A DNA stretch of 64,000 nucleotides. Source: GAS188 sp963794475. GTDB lineage: Bacteria > Pseudomonadota > Alphaproteobacteria > Rhizobiales > Beijerinckiaceae. The position numbers and the translations under genes were made by a program. The DNA is taken from contig CAWCDW010000010.1 of NCBI GenBank assembly GCA_963794475.1, positions 124,001-188,000 on the forward strand, given 5' to 3'. The notes under the pieces were generated by a model. It made no database searches and was not told the origin of the DNA. It saw only the letters and a program-made list of their open reading frames with translations. Below, piece by piece: positions 28,661 through 37,100 of this stretch (position 1 is its first letter; each line of letters starts with the position of its first letter).

Positions 28661-29189
28661 TGAGTTCGGTCTCAAGACCGACGGTTTCACGCGCGTGGCC
28701 GAAGGTGCGTCCTTGCCGCAAGGCGATGTGATCTTGCCGCTCGGACGGCTTTTGGCCGAAGGCCGCGAGGTGTTGGCGCGGGGCGACCTTCTCGGCGCGC
28801 AGCTGCCGAACACCGCGAAGCTCGACGAGGTTTGGCCTCTTCTCGACGACGTGGCCCTCGTCTCGATCGAGTTTCCCTCCTTCGCGGATGGGCGAGGCTT
28901 CAGCCTTGCCAAGGGCCTTCGCCGGCGGGGTTATCGCGGCATCTTGCGCGCCTTCGGCCCCTTGATCGCCGATCAGATGCGTCATGCGCTCGGGTGCGGC
29001 TTCGACGAGGTCGAGACGCCCGAAGCGGTGTTCGCGCGTCAGCCGATCGCGCAATGGGCCGCCGCGCTCCAAGCGATCACGCTTCACTATCAGCGAGGCG
29101 CCGGCAAGGGCTTGAGCATTCTGGATCAGCGTCGCGCGTCAATGGAGGCTTCCCATGAGCGAAGGCTTGCACATGCGCTACCGGCGTGA
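28647..29189 (+). CDS. DUF934 protein of the sulfite reductase operon
   Basis: This 180-residue protein belongs to DUF934, a family of unknown biochemical role tied to assimilatory sulfite reduction. It contains ALVSIEFPSFADGRGFSLAKGLRRRGYRG, cited here as positions ~70-98, and GFDEVETPEAV. It starts with GTG at 28647, supported by a strong GGAAGGAG six bases upstream, and overlaps the cysI end by 14 bases. cysH, its frequent partner, does not follow. Confidence 0.88.
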   Translation: MALLDEFGLKTDGFTRVAEGASLPQGDVILPLGRLLAEGREVLARGDLLGAQLPNTAKLDEVWPLLDDVALVSIEFPSFADGRGFSLAKGLRRRGYRGILRAFGPLIADQMRHALGCGFDEVETPEAVFARQPIAQWAAALQAITLHYQRGAGKGLSILDQRRASMEASHERRLAHALPA

Positions 29190-29385
29190 AGGGCGTTCCG
29201 ACGCCTCGATCGGGCATGGCGTCCCGCCGGAAGAATTCGGCCGCTTCGCCAATCTCGGGCTTTTGGCGGTCGTCTTGATCCTCGCGGCGCTCTGGCTCGC
29301 GTTCCCGCCGGCGCAATTGTCGAGTGCGCCGGCCACCGGAACTTTGCTGGCGCAAGGGGCGGCCGCCGGCGACTTGCGTCGCTGA
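29155..29385 (+). CDS. Small single-pass membrane protein
   Basis: The 76-residue product has a charged N-terminus, one hydrophobic helix (LGLLAVVLILAALWLAF, residues ~34-50) and a short Ala/Gly-rich tail. I do not recognise a family. The ATG at 29155 has GGAGG six bases ahead and overlaps the DUF934 gene by 35 bases, so it is probably co-translated with the sulfite reductase operon. A membrane-associated accessory role is only a guess. Confidence 0.6.
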   Translation: MSEGLHMRYRREGRSDASIGHGVPPEEFGRFANLGLLAVVLILAALWLAFPPAQLSSAPATGTLLAQGAAAGDLRR

Positions 29386-29432
29386 AGCCCGCCGGCGCTC
29401 GCGTCCCCATTCGCAAATCAGGCGCCTCGGTC

Positions 29433-30977
29433 ATGAACGTCTCCCCGCTGAAACTCGTCGGCGCCGAAAAAGATCGGGTGCGCGAAAATCGGGTGCGCGA
29501 AAAAGGTAGCGCGCGCCGCATCGATGCGCTTTCGAGCTTGCCCATCTTCCTGAAGCTCGCCGCCCGGCGCGCCGTGATCGTGGGCGACAGCGAGGCCGCG
29601 CTGTGGAAGGCCGAGCTCATCGCGGCTTGTGGCGCCGATGTCGAGATCTTCGCCGGCCGAGAGGGCGCGCGCTTTCGGACGCTTTCGGAAGATCCGCCGG
29701 CCGGGTCCGTTCGCGTGCATTCCCGCGATTGGCGCCAAAGCGATCTTGCCGGCGCGGCGCTTGCCATCGCGGATCTTGCGAGCGACGCCGAAGCCGAACG
29801 CTTTGCCGACGCGGCGCGGCGCGCGGGCGTTCTCGTCAACGTCGTCGACAAGCCGCGCTTCTGCGATCTGCAATTTGGCGCGATCGTCAACCGATCGCCT
29901 CTCCTCGTCGCCATCTCGACGGATGGCGCGGCGCCGGTTTTCGCCCAGGCGATCCGCGCCAAGATCGAGGCGCTCCTGCCGCAAGGGCTCAAGCGCTGGG
30001 CGCAAGCCGCCCGCGATTGGCGCCCAGCTCTCACGCGCCTCGGCATCGGCTTTGCCGAGCGGCGCGCCTTCTGGGAGCGCTTCTCCGATCGGGCGCTCGC
30101 CGAACCCGGTCTCGAGCCGCAACCGGCGTTGCGTGAGAGCCTGCTCGCAAGGGCGTCGCTTTCGGATCGGGGAGCGTCCAAGAGCGCCGCGTCCAAAGGC
30201 CGCGTGACGCTCGTCGGCGCGGGACCGGGCGATCCCGATCTCCTTACGCTGAAGGCGGTGCGCGCGCTCCAATCGGCCGAGGTCATTCTTTACGACCAAC
30301 TCGTCTCGGCCGAGGTGCTCGACTTCGCCCGGCGTGAGGCGAAGCGCATCATGGTCGGCAAGACCGGCCATGGGCCTTCGTGCCAACAGGGCGAGATCAA
30401 CGAGTTGATGCTTCGCCTCGCCCGGCAAGGCAAACATGTGGTGCGCCTCAAGGGAGGCGATCCCCTCATCTTCGGACGCGCCTCGGAGGAGATCGAAGCT
30501 TGCCGCCGCGCCGGGATCGAGGTCGCGATCGTGCCGGGAATCACGGCGGCGCAAGGCGCCGCGGCATCGCTCGGCATCTCGTTGACGCAACGCGAGCTTG
30601 CGCGACGGCTACAATTCGTCACGGGACACGCCAAGGATGGCAAGCTGCCGCCCGATATTGATTGGCGCGCGATCGCCGATCCGTCGGCGACCACTGCCCT
30701 CTATATGCCGAGGCGCACCCTTGAGGATTTTCGCGACAAGGCGATCGAGAACGGCCTATCGCCGCAGACGCCAGCCGCCGCGATATCGCGCGCGACGCGC
30801 AAGGACGAACGCAAGGTCTTAGGCACGGTTTCCGAGCTGCCCGATCTCGTCGCGCGGCTCGAGCCCGACGGCCCCTTGCTCGTCCTCATCGGGCGCGGAT
30901 TGGAGACGAAGGCGGATGCGGACAGGATTCCGGCCGAGCAGCCTGAGCGGCGGTTTGTGGCTGGGAGCACGGCCTAA
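29433..30977 (+). CDS. cysG: Siroheme synthase CysG (dehydrogenase/ferrochelatase and SUMT)
   Basis: This 514-residue trifunctional enzyme converts uroporphyrinogen III to siroheme, the CysI cofactor. The N-terminal third is the NAD-dependent precorrin-2 dehydrogenase/ferrochelatase (RRAVIVGDSEAALWKAEL; NVVDKPRFCDLQFGAIV; ISTDGAAPVFAQ). From about residue 250 it is the SAM uroporphyrinogen methyltransferase (VTLVGAGPGDPDLLTLKA, YDQLVS, VVRLKGGDPLIFGRASEE, VVPGITA-like). An unusual N-terminal stretch contains a repeated RVRE unit (DRVRENRVREKGS). It closes the sulfite operon. Confidence 0.95.
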   Translation: MNVSPLKLVGAEKDRVRENRVREKGSARRIDALSSLPIFLKLAARRAVIVGDSEAALWKAELIAACGADVEIFAGREGARFRTLSEDPPAGSVRVHSRDWRQSDLAGAALAIADLASDAEAERFADAARRAGVLVNVVDKPRFCDLQFGAIVNRSPLLVAISTDGAAPVFAQAIRAKIEALLPQGLKRWAQAARDWRPALTRLGIGFAERRAFWERFSDRALAEPGLEPQPALRESLLARASLSDRGASKSAASKGRVTLVGAGPGDPDLLTLKAVRALQSAEVILYDQLVSAEVLDFARREAKRIMVGKTGHGPSCQQGEINELMLRLARQGKHVVRLKGGDPLIFGRASEEIEACRRAGIEVAIVPGITAAQGAAASLGISLTQRELARRLQFVTGHAKDGKLPPDIDWRAIADPSATTALYMPRRTLEDFRDKAIENGLSPQTPAAAISRATRKDERKVLGTVSELPDLVARLEPDGPLLVLIGRGLETKADADRIPAEQPERRFVAGSTA

Positions 30978-31206
30978 ACACTCCTGTCCGAGCCGGCCGC
31001 GACACTTCTTATGTCGCTCGGATCACCTTTCGCGGACGCAACACATAAGCACCCTCCCGTCCCCCACTCGGCCGCACATCGGGGATTACCTGTCCTCGGG
31101 GGAACCTTCATACCGAGTTGCCATCACGCTCCTGATCGAGCATGAGCTTCTCGCAAGACCGATTGCCACTTCTCCCGATCACGCTCGGACCTCGAAGTCT
31201 CGCTCG

Positions 31207-31686
31207 ATGGACGCGACCGACCGCAAAATCCTGACATTGCTCCAGGCGGATGCCAGCCTCTCCATCGCGGAGCTGGCCGAGCGGGTGCATCTGTCCCAAA
31301 CGCCTTGCTGGAAACGCGTCCAGAGGCTGGAGCAGAAAGGCATCATCACGCGTCGCGTCGCGCTCGTGTCGCCCGAGAAGATCGGTCTTGGCCTCACCGT
31401 TTTCGTCGCCGTCGAAACCAATGATCATTCGTCCGAATGGCTCGCGCGCTTCGCCGAGACGGTGTCGGCCATGCCCGAGGTGATGGAACTCTATCGCATG
31501 GCCGGCGAGGTCGATTATCAATTGCGCGTCGTGGTCGCCGACATGGCGGCCTACGATCATTTCTACAAGCGATTGATCTCGGCGATGCCGTTGAAGAACG
31601 TCACTTCGCGCTTCGCCATGGAGCGCATCAAACAGACGACGGCGCTTCCGGTGCCCGGCGCGCCGGCGCTCGCGGCGAAGAGATAA
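31207..31686 (+). CDS. Lrp/AsnC-family transcriptional regulator
   Basis: The 159-residue regulator has an N-terminal helix-turn-helix (DATDRKILTLLQADASLS, then IAELAERVHLSQTPCWKRVQ) and a C-terminal RAM ligand-binding/oligomerisation domain (MPEVMELYRMAGEVDYQLRVV). The effector and targets are not evident; proximity to cysteine/methionine genes suggests an amino acid. The ATG at 31207 begins the conserved domain. An open extension upstream has no family resemblance. The 230-base gap before it shows no further gene. Confidence 0.92.
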   Translation: MDATDRKILTLLQADASLSIAELAERVHLSQTPCWKRVQRLEQKGIITRRVALVSPEKIGLGLTVFVAVETNDHSSEWLARFAETVSAMPEVMELYRMAGEVDYQLRVVVADMAAYDHFYKRLISAMPLKNVTSRFAMERIKQTTALPVPGAPALAAKR

Positions 31687-31866
31687 GATTTGTGGGCAAT
31701 GGGCCTTTGTGGCTTTTTCCCACGGGTGAAACGAAGTAGGCAAACGCGCGCCGCTTGAATGCGTAGCCTGTGGTCCCGCGCCGCTCATGCGGGCTTTGCC
31801 GCAAGTGGCAGCACCCGTTCGCTTTCATCCCTTTACAAGTTTAGGCGAAGCGATGACACCATCGCG

Positions 31867-32655
31867 CTATGACAGGCGTGCGAGGTCGAACTTCGCCACA
31901 TCCCGCAAGAGCGCGATGAAGCCTTCGACCTGATGCGCGGCGGTGAGGCGGCCCTTCTCGGCGGTCGCGAGCGAAGCATCGCCCACCGCCCCTTGCGGGT
32001 TAAGGTCGGGCGCGATCCAGCCGAAGGCTTGCAGGCCGGTCGGCCGCAAATATTGGAACTCCTTTTCCATCGCTTGCGCCGAGGAGACGAAGTTCTGCGC
32101 CTTTTCCTGGCGCACGAGATCGGGCCGGAAATGCAGCATCAGCGAAGTCTCGACATCGCCGGCGTGGATGCCGTGCACGCCTTCGGCGGGCGTGAACAGG
32201 CCTTCGGGCTTTCCGAAGCGGCTCCAGGCCGTATGCACCGCGAGCATCTCGCATTTGATGCGCAATTCGCGGGTGACGACGCCGAGAAGATCGGAATTGC
32301 CGCCATGGGAGTTCACGATCACGAGCTTGCGAAGCCCGGCGCGCGCCACCGATTCCCCGATCTCGACCCAGGCGCGAAGCGCTGTCTCGGCCGTGAGCGT
32401 CAGCGTGCCGGGCGAGCGCAAATGCTCGTTCGACTTGCCGATCGCCTGGAGGGGCAGGATGAGGATCGAGAGCTCCGGCGGAAGCCGTTTCACGAGCTCA
32501 TCAAGCATGCCCTGGTTGATCGCCATATCGGTCGCGACCGTGAGATGGGGGCCGTGCTGCTCGACGGCCGCGATCGGCAAGACGGCGATGGTGCGTCCCG
32601 GATCGAGCGTCTCGAATTCCTTGGTGGTGAGATCGGTCCAATAGAGCTTGCGCAT
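31867..32655 (-). CDS. Creatininase-family amidohydrolase
   Basis: This 262-residue protein of the creatininase/MftE fold family shows the metal-binding signature: VEQHGPHL (Glu, His), TDMAINQG (Asp), NSHGGNSDLL (His) and GVHGIHAGDVETSLML (His, Glu). Members cleave cyclic or linear amides such as creatinine or formamidopyrimidines, or process peptides; the substrate here is unknown. The start at 32655 has GAGAGGAAA ahead of it. It lies 26 bases downstream of the flavodoxin-fold gene and appears to be the last gene of a LysR-oxidase-reductase-creatininase group. Confidence 0.88.
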   Translation of the reverse strand: MRKLYWTDLTTKEFETLDPGRTIAVLPIAAVEQHGPHLTVATDMAINQGMLDELVKRLPPELSILILPLQAIGKSNEHLRSPGTLTLTAETALRAWVEIGESVARAGLRKLVIVNSHGGNSDLLGVVTRELRIKCEMLAVHTAWSRFGKPEGLFTPAEGVHGIHAGDVETSLMLHFRPDLVRQEKAQNFVSSAQAMEKEFQYLRPTGLQAFGWIAPDLNPQGAVGDASLATAEKGRLTAAHQVEGFIALLRDVAKFDLARLS

Positions 32656-32681
32656 TCTTTCCTCTCGCATCGTCGCCCTGA

Positions 32682-33266
32682 CTACAGCTGCGCCATTGCC
32701 TTTCGCATTTTCGCGATGAACGCTTTGCGGGTCGCCTCGTCGGTGCGGTTCATGCCATAGAGGCCGTGAAATTGCGCGCGCGCCTTCACGACCGCGCAAC
32801 GAGGCAGGTAGCGCATCACCAGCTTGCGGGGCGCGTCGCCCATGGTGAAGGCGCTCAAGCGACCGCGCCCATAGGTGACGATGCCGGTGACGAGCTTCAG
32901 ATTGGCGAGCAGCGACCTGATGTGGGAGGGGTCCGACATGTCGAAGGAGACGCCGGGCAAGAGCACCTTGTCGAAAAATCCCTTGAGCATGGCCGGTGGC
33001 CCAAAGCACCAAGTCGGGAATTGCAAGACGATCGCCTCCGCGGCCCGCAGGCGCGTCACATAGGGCTCGACACCGAGCTGATTTTTCGAAGTGTCGTGAT
33101 AGCGCCTTCTTTCCTCGGGTCTCATCACCGGATCGAAGCCTTCCGCGTAAAGATCGCAAAGGTCGACCGCGTGCCCTCCCTCGGCGAGCCCTTCGAGCGC
33201 CGCAACCCGGATCGCGGCATGAAAGCTCTCGGGCAGAGGATGGCAATAGAGGTAGAGGACCTTCAC
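32682..33266 (-). CDS. Flavodoxin-fold NAD(P)H oxidoreductase
   Basis: This 194-residue protein has a flavodoxin_2/NQO-like fold: VLYLYCHPLPESFHAAI (FMN phosphate loop), a FPTWCFGPPAMLKGFFDKV segment (the W-x-x-P-A-x-L-K-G-x-x-D pattern of NQO/KefF/MdaB enzymes) and TYGRGR. It would reduce quinones or other acceptors with NAD(P)H. The start is taken as GTG 33266, where the conserved strand begins. No strong ribosome-binding site is visible, but the stop of the preceding oxidase is only 13 bases upstream, suggesting coupling. Confidence 0.85.
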   Translation of the reverse strand: MKVLYLYCHPLPESFHAAIRVAALEGLAEGGHAVDLCDLYAEGFDPVMRPEERRRYHDTSKNQLGVEPYVTRLRAAEAIVLQFPTWCFGPPAMLKGFFDKVLLPGVSFDMSDPSHIRSLLANLKLVTGIVTYGRGRLSAFTMGDAPRKLVMRYLPRCAVVKARAQFHGLYGMNRTDEATRKAFIAKMRKAMAQL

Positions 33267-33279
33267 CCGAAGCGCCGCG

Positions 33280-34674
33280 CTAAAGGGAACGCGAGCGCGG
33301 CTTGAAGCTCCGCATCTTCCCGGGGTTGAGGAGGCCCATCGGATCGACCTCATGCTTGAAGCCGAGCTGATCGGAATCCGCCTTCTTGTGCCGGCTGCCG
33401 TCCTCGAGCGTATAGACATGGGGATTGGCGATCGAGATGCCGTTCTCCTCATGCAGGCGGATGATCTCGTTCAGCCGCTCCGTAGTGGTGTAACGCACCA
33501 CGGGCAAGGCGCTGCATGTCACGCGGCCGGCGAAATGCTGGAACTCGCAATGGTAAAGCACTTCCTCGCCGAACATCGCGTGCATCTCGCGCAAGCTGTC
33601 GACCAGCCTGTCCGACGGGAAGAGGCATTGCAGATAAGTCACCTTGCGATCGTGCTTGAGCACATGCAGCGTGGTGTGGTTCCAGGTGTATTCGTATAGC
33701 GGCGTCTTGCCCGGCTCTTCCTCCATCAAGGCCTCGTAGGTGATGTGGCCGCGCCCGCGCAGGAGCTCCTTGAAGCTTTGCACCCAGGGCTCGGCGATCA
33801 TGCAGGCGAGAAGATGCTTGCGATCCGGGCAAAAGGGCTTCAGCGGCCCGAAATAGGTGGGCAGCGGCCATTGGATCGGGGTCGCGAGCTTCTTCACGAT
33901 CCCGTCGCAGAGCGCGAGCTCGCGGCCGAAGGCGACAGCGTCGAAGAAATCGTCGAAAGCGACGAGGATGTCGATCCAAGGGAAGGCGGGCGCGAGCGGC
34001 ATCTCGAGCGCCGTGATGATTCCCGTCGTCCCATAGGCATGGTTCACCGCCTGCGCCGCGCTGCCGCGCAGCTCCATGCGGCGGGGCTCCTCCTCGAGCG
34101 TCACGATGCGCGCGGCGAGGAGATTGCCCGGCTCGCGCAAGCCTCCATAGGTAATCGAGCCGACGCCGCCCGAGCCGCCCGCGACAAAGCCTCCGATCGT
34201 CGCGGTGCGCTTGGTCGAGGGGTGCATGCGCAGCTCCCAGCCATCGCCCTTCAGCGTCATGTCGATGTCGACCATCTTGGCGCCGGCGCCGACGCGCAGC
34301 ACGCCGGGTTTGTGCCATTCGATGGCGTTGAGCTCGGTGAGGTCGAGGAGCACGCCGCCGGCGAGCGGCACAGCCTGGCCATAATTGCCGGTGCCGCCGC
34401 CGCGCGGCGTGAGCGGAATGCGGTAGCGGGCGCAGGCACGCGCCACCCGCACGACATCGGCCTCGTCGCGCGGCACCGCGATGATGTCGGCCGAGAGGCC
34501 GTGCAACTGCGCGTTGAGCACCGGGCTGTACCAGAAGAAATCGCGCGAGCGCAGCCGCACCACGCGCTCATCGTCGATCAAAGGCACGTCGCCAACCTCG
34601 CGCCGGAACGCGGCCATGTCGTAGCGCGGCGCTTCTCCCCGCGCGGTTCTCGTCCTCGTCGCCGCCTCGCTCAT
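33280..34674 (-). CDS. FAD-linked oxidase (GlcD/PCMH-type FAD domain)
   Basis: This 464-residue flavoprotein has an FAD_binding_4 (PCMH) domain in its first ~210 residues, including LTPRGGGTGNYGQAVPLAGG, MHPSTKRTATIGGFVAGG and GSITYGGLREPGNL, and a C-terminal cap ending VDPMGLLNPGKM. It resembles GlcD/lactate dehydrogenase relatives that oxidise 2-hydroxy acids, but the substrate is unknown. The start MSEAATRT at 34674 has GGAGG five bases upstream. An open N-terminal extension is rejected. It is probably cotranscribed with the flavodoxin-fold and creatininase genes. Confidence 0.88.
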   Translation of the reverse strand: MSEAATRTRTARGEAPRYDMAAFRREVGDVPLIDDERVVRLRSRDFFWYSPVLNAQLHGLSADIIAVPRDEADVVRVARACARYRIPLTPRGGGTGNYGQAVPLAGGVLLDLTELNAIEWHKPGVLRVGAGAKMVDIDMTLKGDGWELRMHPSTKRTATIGGFVAGGSGGVGSITYGGLREPGNLLAARIVTLEEEPRRMELRGSAAQAVNHAYGTTGIITALEMPLAPAFPWIDILVAFDDFFDAVAFGRELALCDGIVKKLATPIQWPLPTYFGPLKPFCPDRKHLLACMIAEPWVQSFKELLRGRGHITYEALMEEEPGKTPLYEYTWNHTTLHVLKHDRKVTYLQCLFPSDRLVDSLREMHAMFGEEVLYHCEFQHFAGRVTCSALPVVRYTTTERLNEIIRLHEENGISIANPHVYTLEDGSRHKKADSDQLGFKHEVDPMGLLNPGKMRSFKPRSRSL

Positions 34675-34790
34675 CGGTCCTCCGGTTGTCGCAAGCGGCT
34701 TCGCGCCGCGTCTCACGCCTGGCTTTGCGGGATCGTCGACAATCCGCCGGCAGAGTCCATCCATGACATTACATGGCTGAGGTGTTCTAG

Positions 34791-35849
34791 TCAGGCGCTC
34801 TGTCGATGAAAGTGGAGGCGAGCCGCACCCTTTCCCCTCATCCGTGCTCTTTCCGCTTTTGCCGGATCGAGCGGAGTTGATCCTTCCTGATCCTCTTGTG
34901 CCGCGAACGAAAGGCGCCCTCGCCATTTGCGCCATTCGATCGCCGCCATCTCCTCCTTGATCCACGTCTTGAAGGCCCGCAGGTTGGGGTGATCCCTGCG
35001 CCGTTTCGGATAGACGAGGCTGTAGCTACGCCTCGAGTTCAAGGAGAGGTCGACGGGAATGATAAGCCGACCTGTGCGCAACTCGTCATAGGCGAGGATG
35101 TCATGGGTGAGCAGCACGCCCGCCCCCTCGATTGTGGCATCGAGCGCATGGTCGGCGCTGGTGAAACGGAGCCCACGGCTGAGGTCGACACCCGTTATGC
35201 CGGCCGCCGCGAACCAATCGGACCAGCCCAGCAGTCCAGGACGGCTGCCAAGCGATTCATCGTGGATCAGGGGCATGCTCCTTAGCGCTTCTCGCGTGCT
35301 GAGCGCACCATGCATTTCGAAAAGTTTCGGGCTGCAGACGGGTACATAAGCGACATCGACGAGCTTTTCGACCGCAAGCTCGGGATCATCCTGTGGCTCG
35401 GCCGGCATGTTGCGGATCGCGATGTCGACCCCGTCCGCGATGAAGTTGGCGTTGACCATGGAGGATGAGACCCGCGGATCGATCTCGGGATGCGCCGCCG
35501 AAAAGCGGTAAAGCCGCGGCGCAAGCCATTTCGAGGTAAAGCCCGGCGGCGTGCTGATGACGAGGGCGCGTTCATTGCTCTCTCGTGCGACTGCCTCCAG
35601 CGCCTCGCGAATCTGGCTGAAGCCCGCGCGCAAGCCGGGGTAGAGCCGAAGCCCGGCGCGCGTCAAGGCGATCGAGCGGACGCCGCGCTCGAAGAGCTTG
35701 AGCCCGAGAAGTTCCTCGAGGCTTCGGATCTGGTGGCTCAAGGCACCGGCGGTCACATACAGTTCTTGCGCGGCCTTGGTGAGGCTCAAATGTCGCGCGG
35801 CGGCCTCGAAGGCCTTCAGCGCGTTGAGCTGCGGCATCGGCTTTTGCAT
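34791..35849 (-). CDS. LysR-family regulator, GcvA-like
   Basis: The 352-residue regulator has the GcvA-type helix-turn-helix (LNALKAFEAAARHLSLTKAA, QELYVTAGALSHQIRSLEE) and an inducer-binding domain (ALVISTPPGFTSKWLAPRLYRF). It extends about 45 basic residues beyond the usual ~300-residue GcvA length. It is upstream of and on the same strand as the FAD oxidase operon (116-base gap) and divergent from a small hypothetical gene. It may control either. The ATG at 35849 has GAGG seven bases ahead. It is over 20 kb from the gcv genes, so the name reflects similarity only. Confidence 0.9.
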   Translation of the reverse strand: MQKPMPQLNALKAFEAAARHLSLTKAAQELYVTAGALSHQIRSLEELLGLKLFERGVRSIALTRAGLRLYPGLRAGFSQIREALEAVARESNERALVISTPPGFTSKWLAPRLYRFSAAHPEIDPRVSSSMVNANFIADGVDIAIRNMPAEPQDDPELAVEKLVDVAYVPVCSPKLFEMHGALSTREALRSMPLIHDESLGSRPGLLGWSDWFAAAGITGVDLSRGLRFTSADHALDATIEGAGVLLTHDILAYDELRTGRLIIPVDLSLNSRRSYSLVYPKRRRDHPNLRAFKTWIKEEMAAIEWRKWRGRLSFAAQEDQEGSTPLDPAKAERARMRGKGAARLHFHRQSA

Positions 35850-35979
35850 GAGAAAACCTCAACCATCTCTTGAGGTAAAATCCTTTGTCACCCTTAGTGT
35901 TCGATGTCAAATAAGGGACGTTACGGATGAGCATCGCTCAACAGGTAGGACGCTCATCGGAGTCATCGGAGTGACCGCC

Positions 35980-36243
35980 ATGGCATACGCATCAGAAAGA
36001 CATGATTGGTTCGCGGGCGTCACGAATGCCCGTGTGGCGCCGCAGGCTTGCGCCCAACATAAGTCCGGATTTCTCCGGCGGGTGGCCGGCGCGGTCTTCT
36101 CATGGGTTGCGAATTTTGCCACAAGGGCAGATGACGCCGAAATGGCAGCCCTCCTCGAAAGATCAGGCTGGCGGCTTACGGACAGCGTCGAGCGCGAGAT
36201 GCTCCAGCGCCGGACCCATTCGAATTGGAACGCCTTCTATTGA
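35980..36243 (+). CDS. Small hypothetical protein
   Basis: The 87-residue product is not a family I recognise. It has a short hydrophobic stretch (VAGAVFSWVANFA) and a charged C-terminal half (MAALLERSGWRLTDSVEREMLQ). GGAG lies about nine bases before ATG 35980; an in-frame GTG at 35971 is possible. It is followed by a stable hairpin and is transcribed away from the LysR gene, the classical place for a regulated gene. Confidence 0.6.
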   Translation: MAYASERHDWFAGVTNARVAPQACAQHKSGFLRRVAGAVFSWVANFATRADDAEMAALLERSGWRLTDSVEREMLQRRTHSNWNAFY

Positions 36244-36284
36244 ATCGCGGAAATGCGCCGACCCATCGCGGCGCCTGAATGAGA

Positions 36285-36312
36285 CGCGGGGCCGCTTTCG
36301 AGCGGCTCCGCG
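36285..36312 (+). terminator. Strong hairpin after the small hypothetical gene
   Basis: A 12-base-pair stem (one G-T pair), CGCGGGGCCGCT and AGCGGCTCCGCG, closes a TTCG tetraloop 42 bases after the stop codon. The trailing sequence GTTGTCGTTG is only moderately T-rich, so it may stabilise the 3' end rather than terminate strongly. Confidence 0.6.
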
Positions 36313-36467
36313 TTGTCGTTGCAAAATGCACTCCCGAAGCCAATCGCCGGCTTGTTTTGCGCATAGGCGCGCGCTCTCCTAAAAGAGCGGGAAACGCCAT
36401 CAAGGCGGCTTGGCAGTGTTCTTGGCGGGCAACGACAATTTGCGCTCGCCCATGACGGGAGGAAGCG

Positions 36468-37097
36468 TTGATCAAATTCTTTTACGCGCCGCACACATGC
36501 GCGCTCGCTTCGCATATCGCGCTTGTCGACGCGGGAGCGAGCTACGAGACCGTTCGGCTCGATTTCCGCAAGGAAGACCAGCGCAAGCCTGAGTATCTGT
36601 CGGTCAATCCGAAAGGCCGGGTGCCTTCCTTGGTGACCGAGCGAGGCGTCTTGACCGAGACCCCCGCCATCCTCGCCTTCATCGCGCAAAGCTTCCCCGC
36701 GGCGAAATTGGCGCCACTCGAGGATGCCTTTGCCTTCGCCCGAGTGCAGGCCTTCAACAGCTATCTGTGCTCGACCGTGCATGTCGCCCATGCGCATCGC
36801 ATGAGAGGCTATCGCTGGGCCGACGATCCGGCGGCCATCGCGGCCATGCAGAAGAAGGTGCCGACCACGGTGTCCGAATGTTTCGGCCTCATGGAGTGTG
36901 AGATGATCGAAGGACCCTTCGTGATGGGGAAGAGCTACACCATTTGCGATCCGTATCTCTTCACGCTCTCGCAATGGCTCGATGGCGACGGGGTCGACAT
37001 CGCGCGTTTCCCGAAAGTGCATGAGCATCGGCGCGCGATGGCGGAGCGGCCGCAGGTGAAGAAGGCGCTGGCGGAAGAGGGCGCTAGCGCCGGGTGA
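36468..37097 (+). CDS. Glutathione S-transferase family protein
   Basis: This 209-residue cytosolic GST has an N-terminal thioredoxin-like domain (IKFFYAPHTCALASHIAL with the beta-class-like Cys, then NPKGRVPSLVTERGVLTETPAIL for glutathione binding) and an all-helical C-terminal domain (KSYTICDPYLFTLSQWL). It likely conjugates or reduces small electrophiles with glutathione. The start is TTG at 36468, five bases after a strong GGGAGGA; no ATG fits. It converges with the FAD dehydrogenase gene 4 bases downstream. Confidence 0.9.
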   Translation: MIKFFYAPHTCALASHIALVDAGASYETVRLDFRKEDQRKPEYLSVNPKGRVPSLVTERGVLTETPAILAFIAQSFPAAKLAPLEDAFAFARVQAFNSYLCSTVHVAHAHRMRGYRWADDPAAIAAMQKKVPTTVSECFGLMECEMIEGPFVMGKSYTICDPYLFTLSQWLDGDGVDIARFPKVHEHRRAMAERPQVKKALAEEGASAG

Positions 37098-37100
37098 AAA

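Noticed and set aside
26921..28912. Minus-strand open frame of over 600 codons opposite cysI
   Set aside because: The plus-strand frame encodes an unmistakable siroheme reductase; long antisense frames are common in GC-rich DNA.
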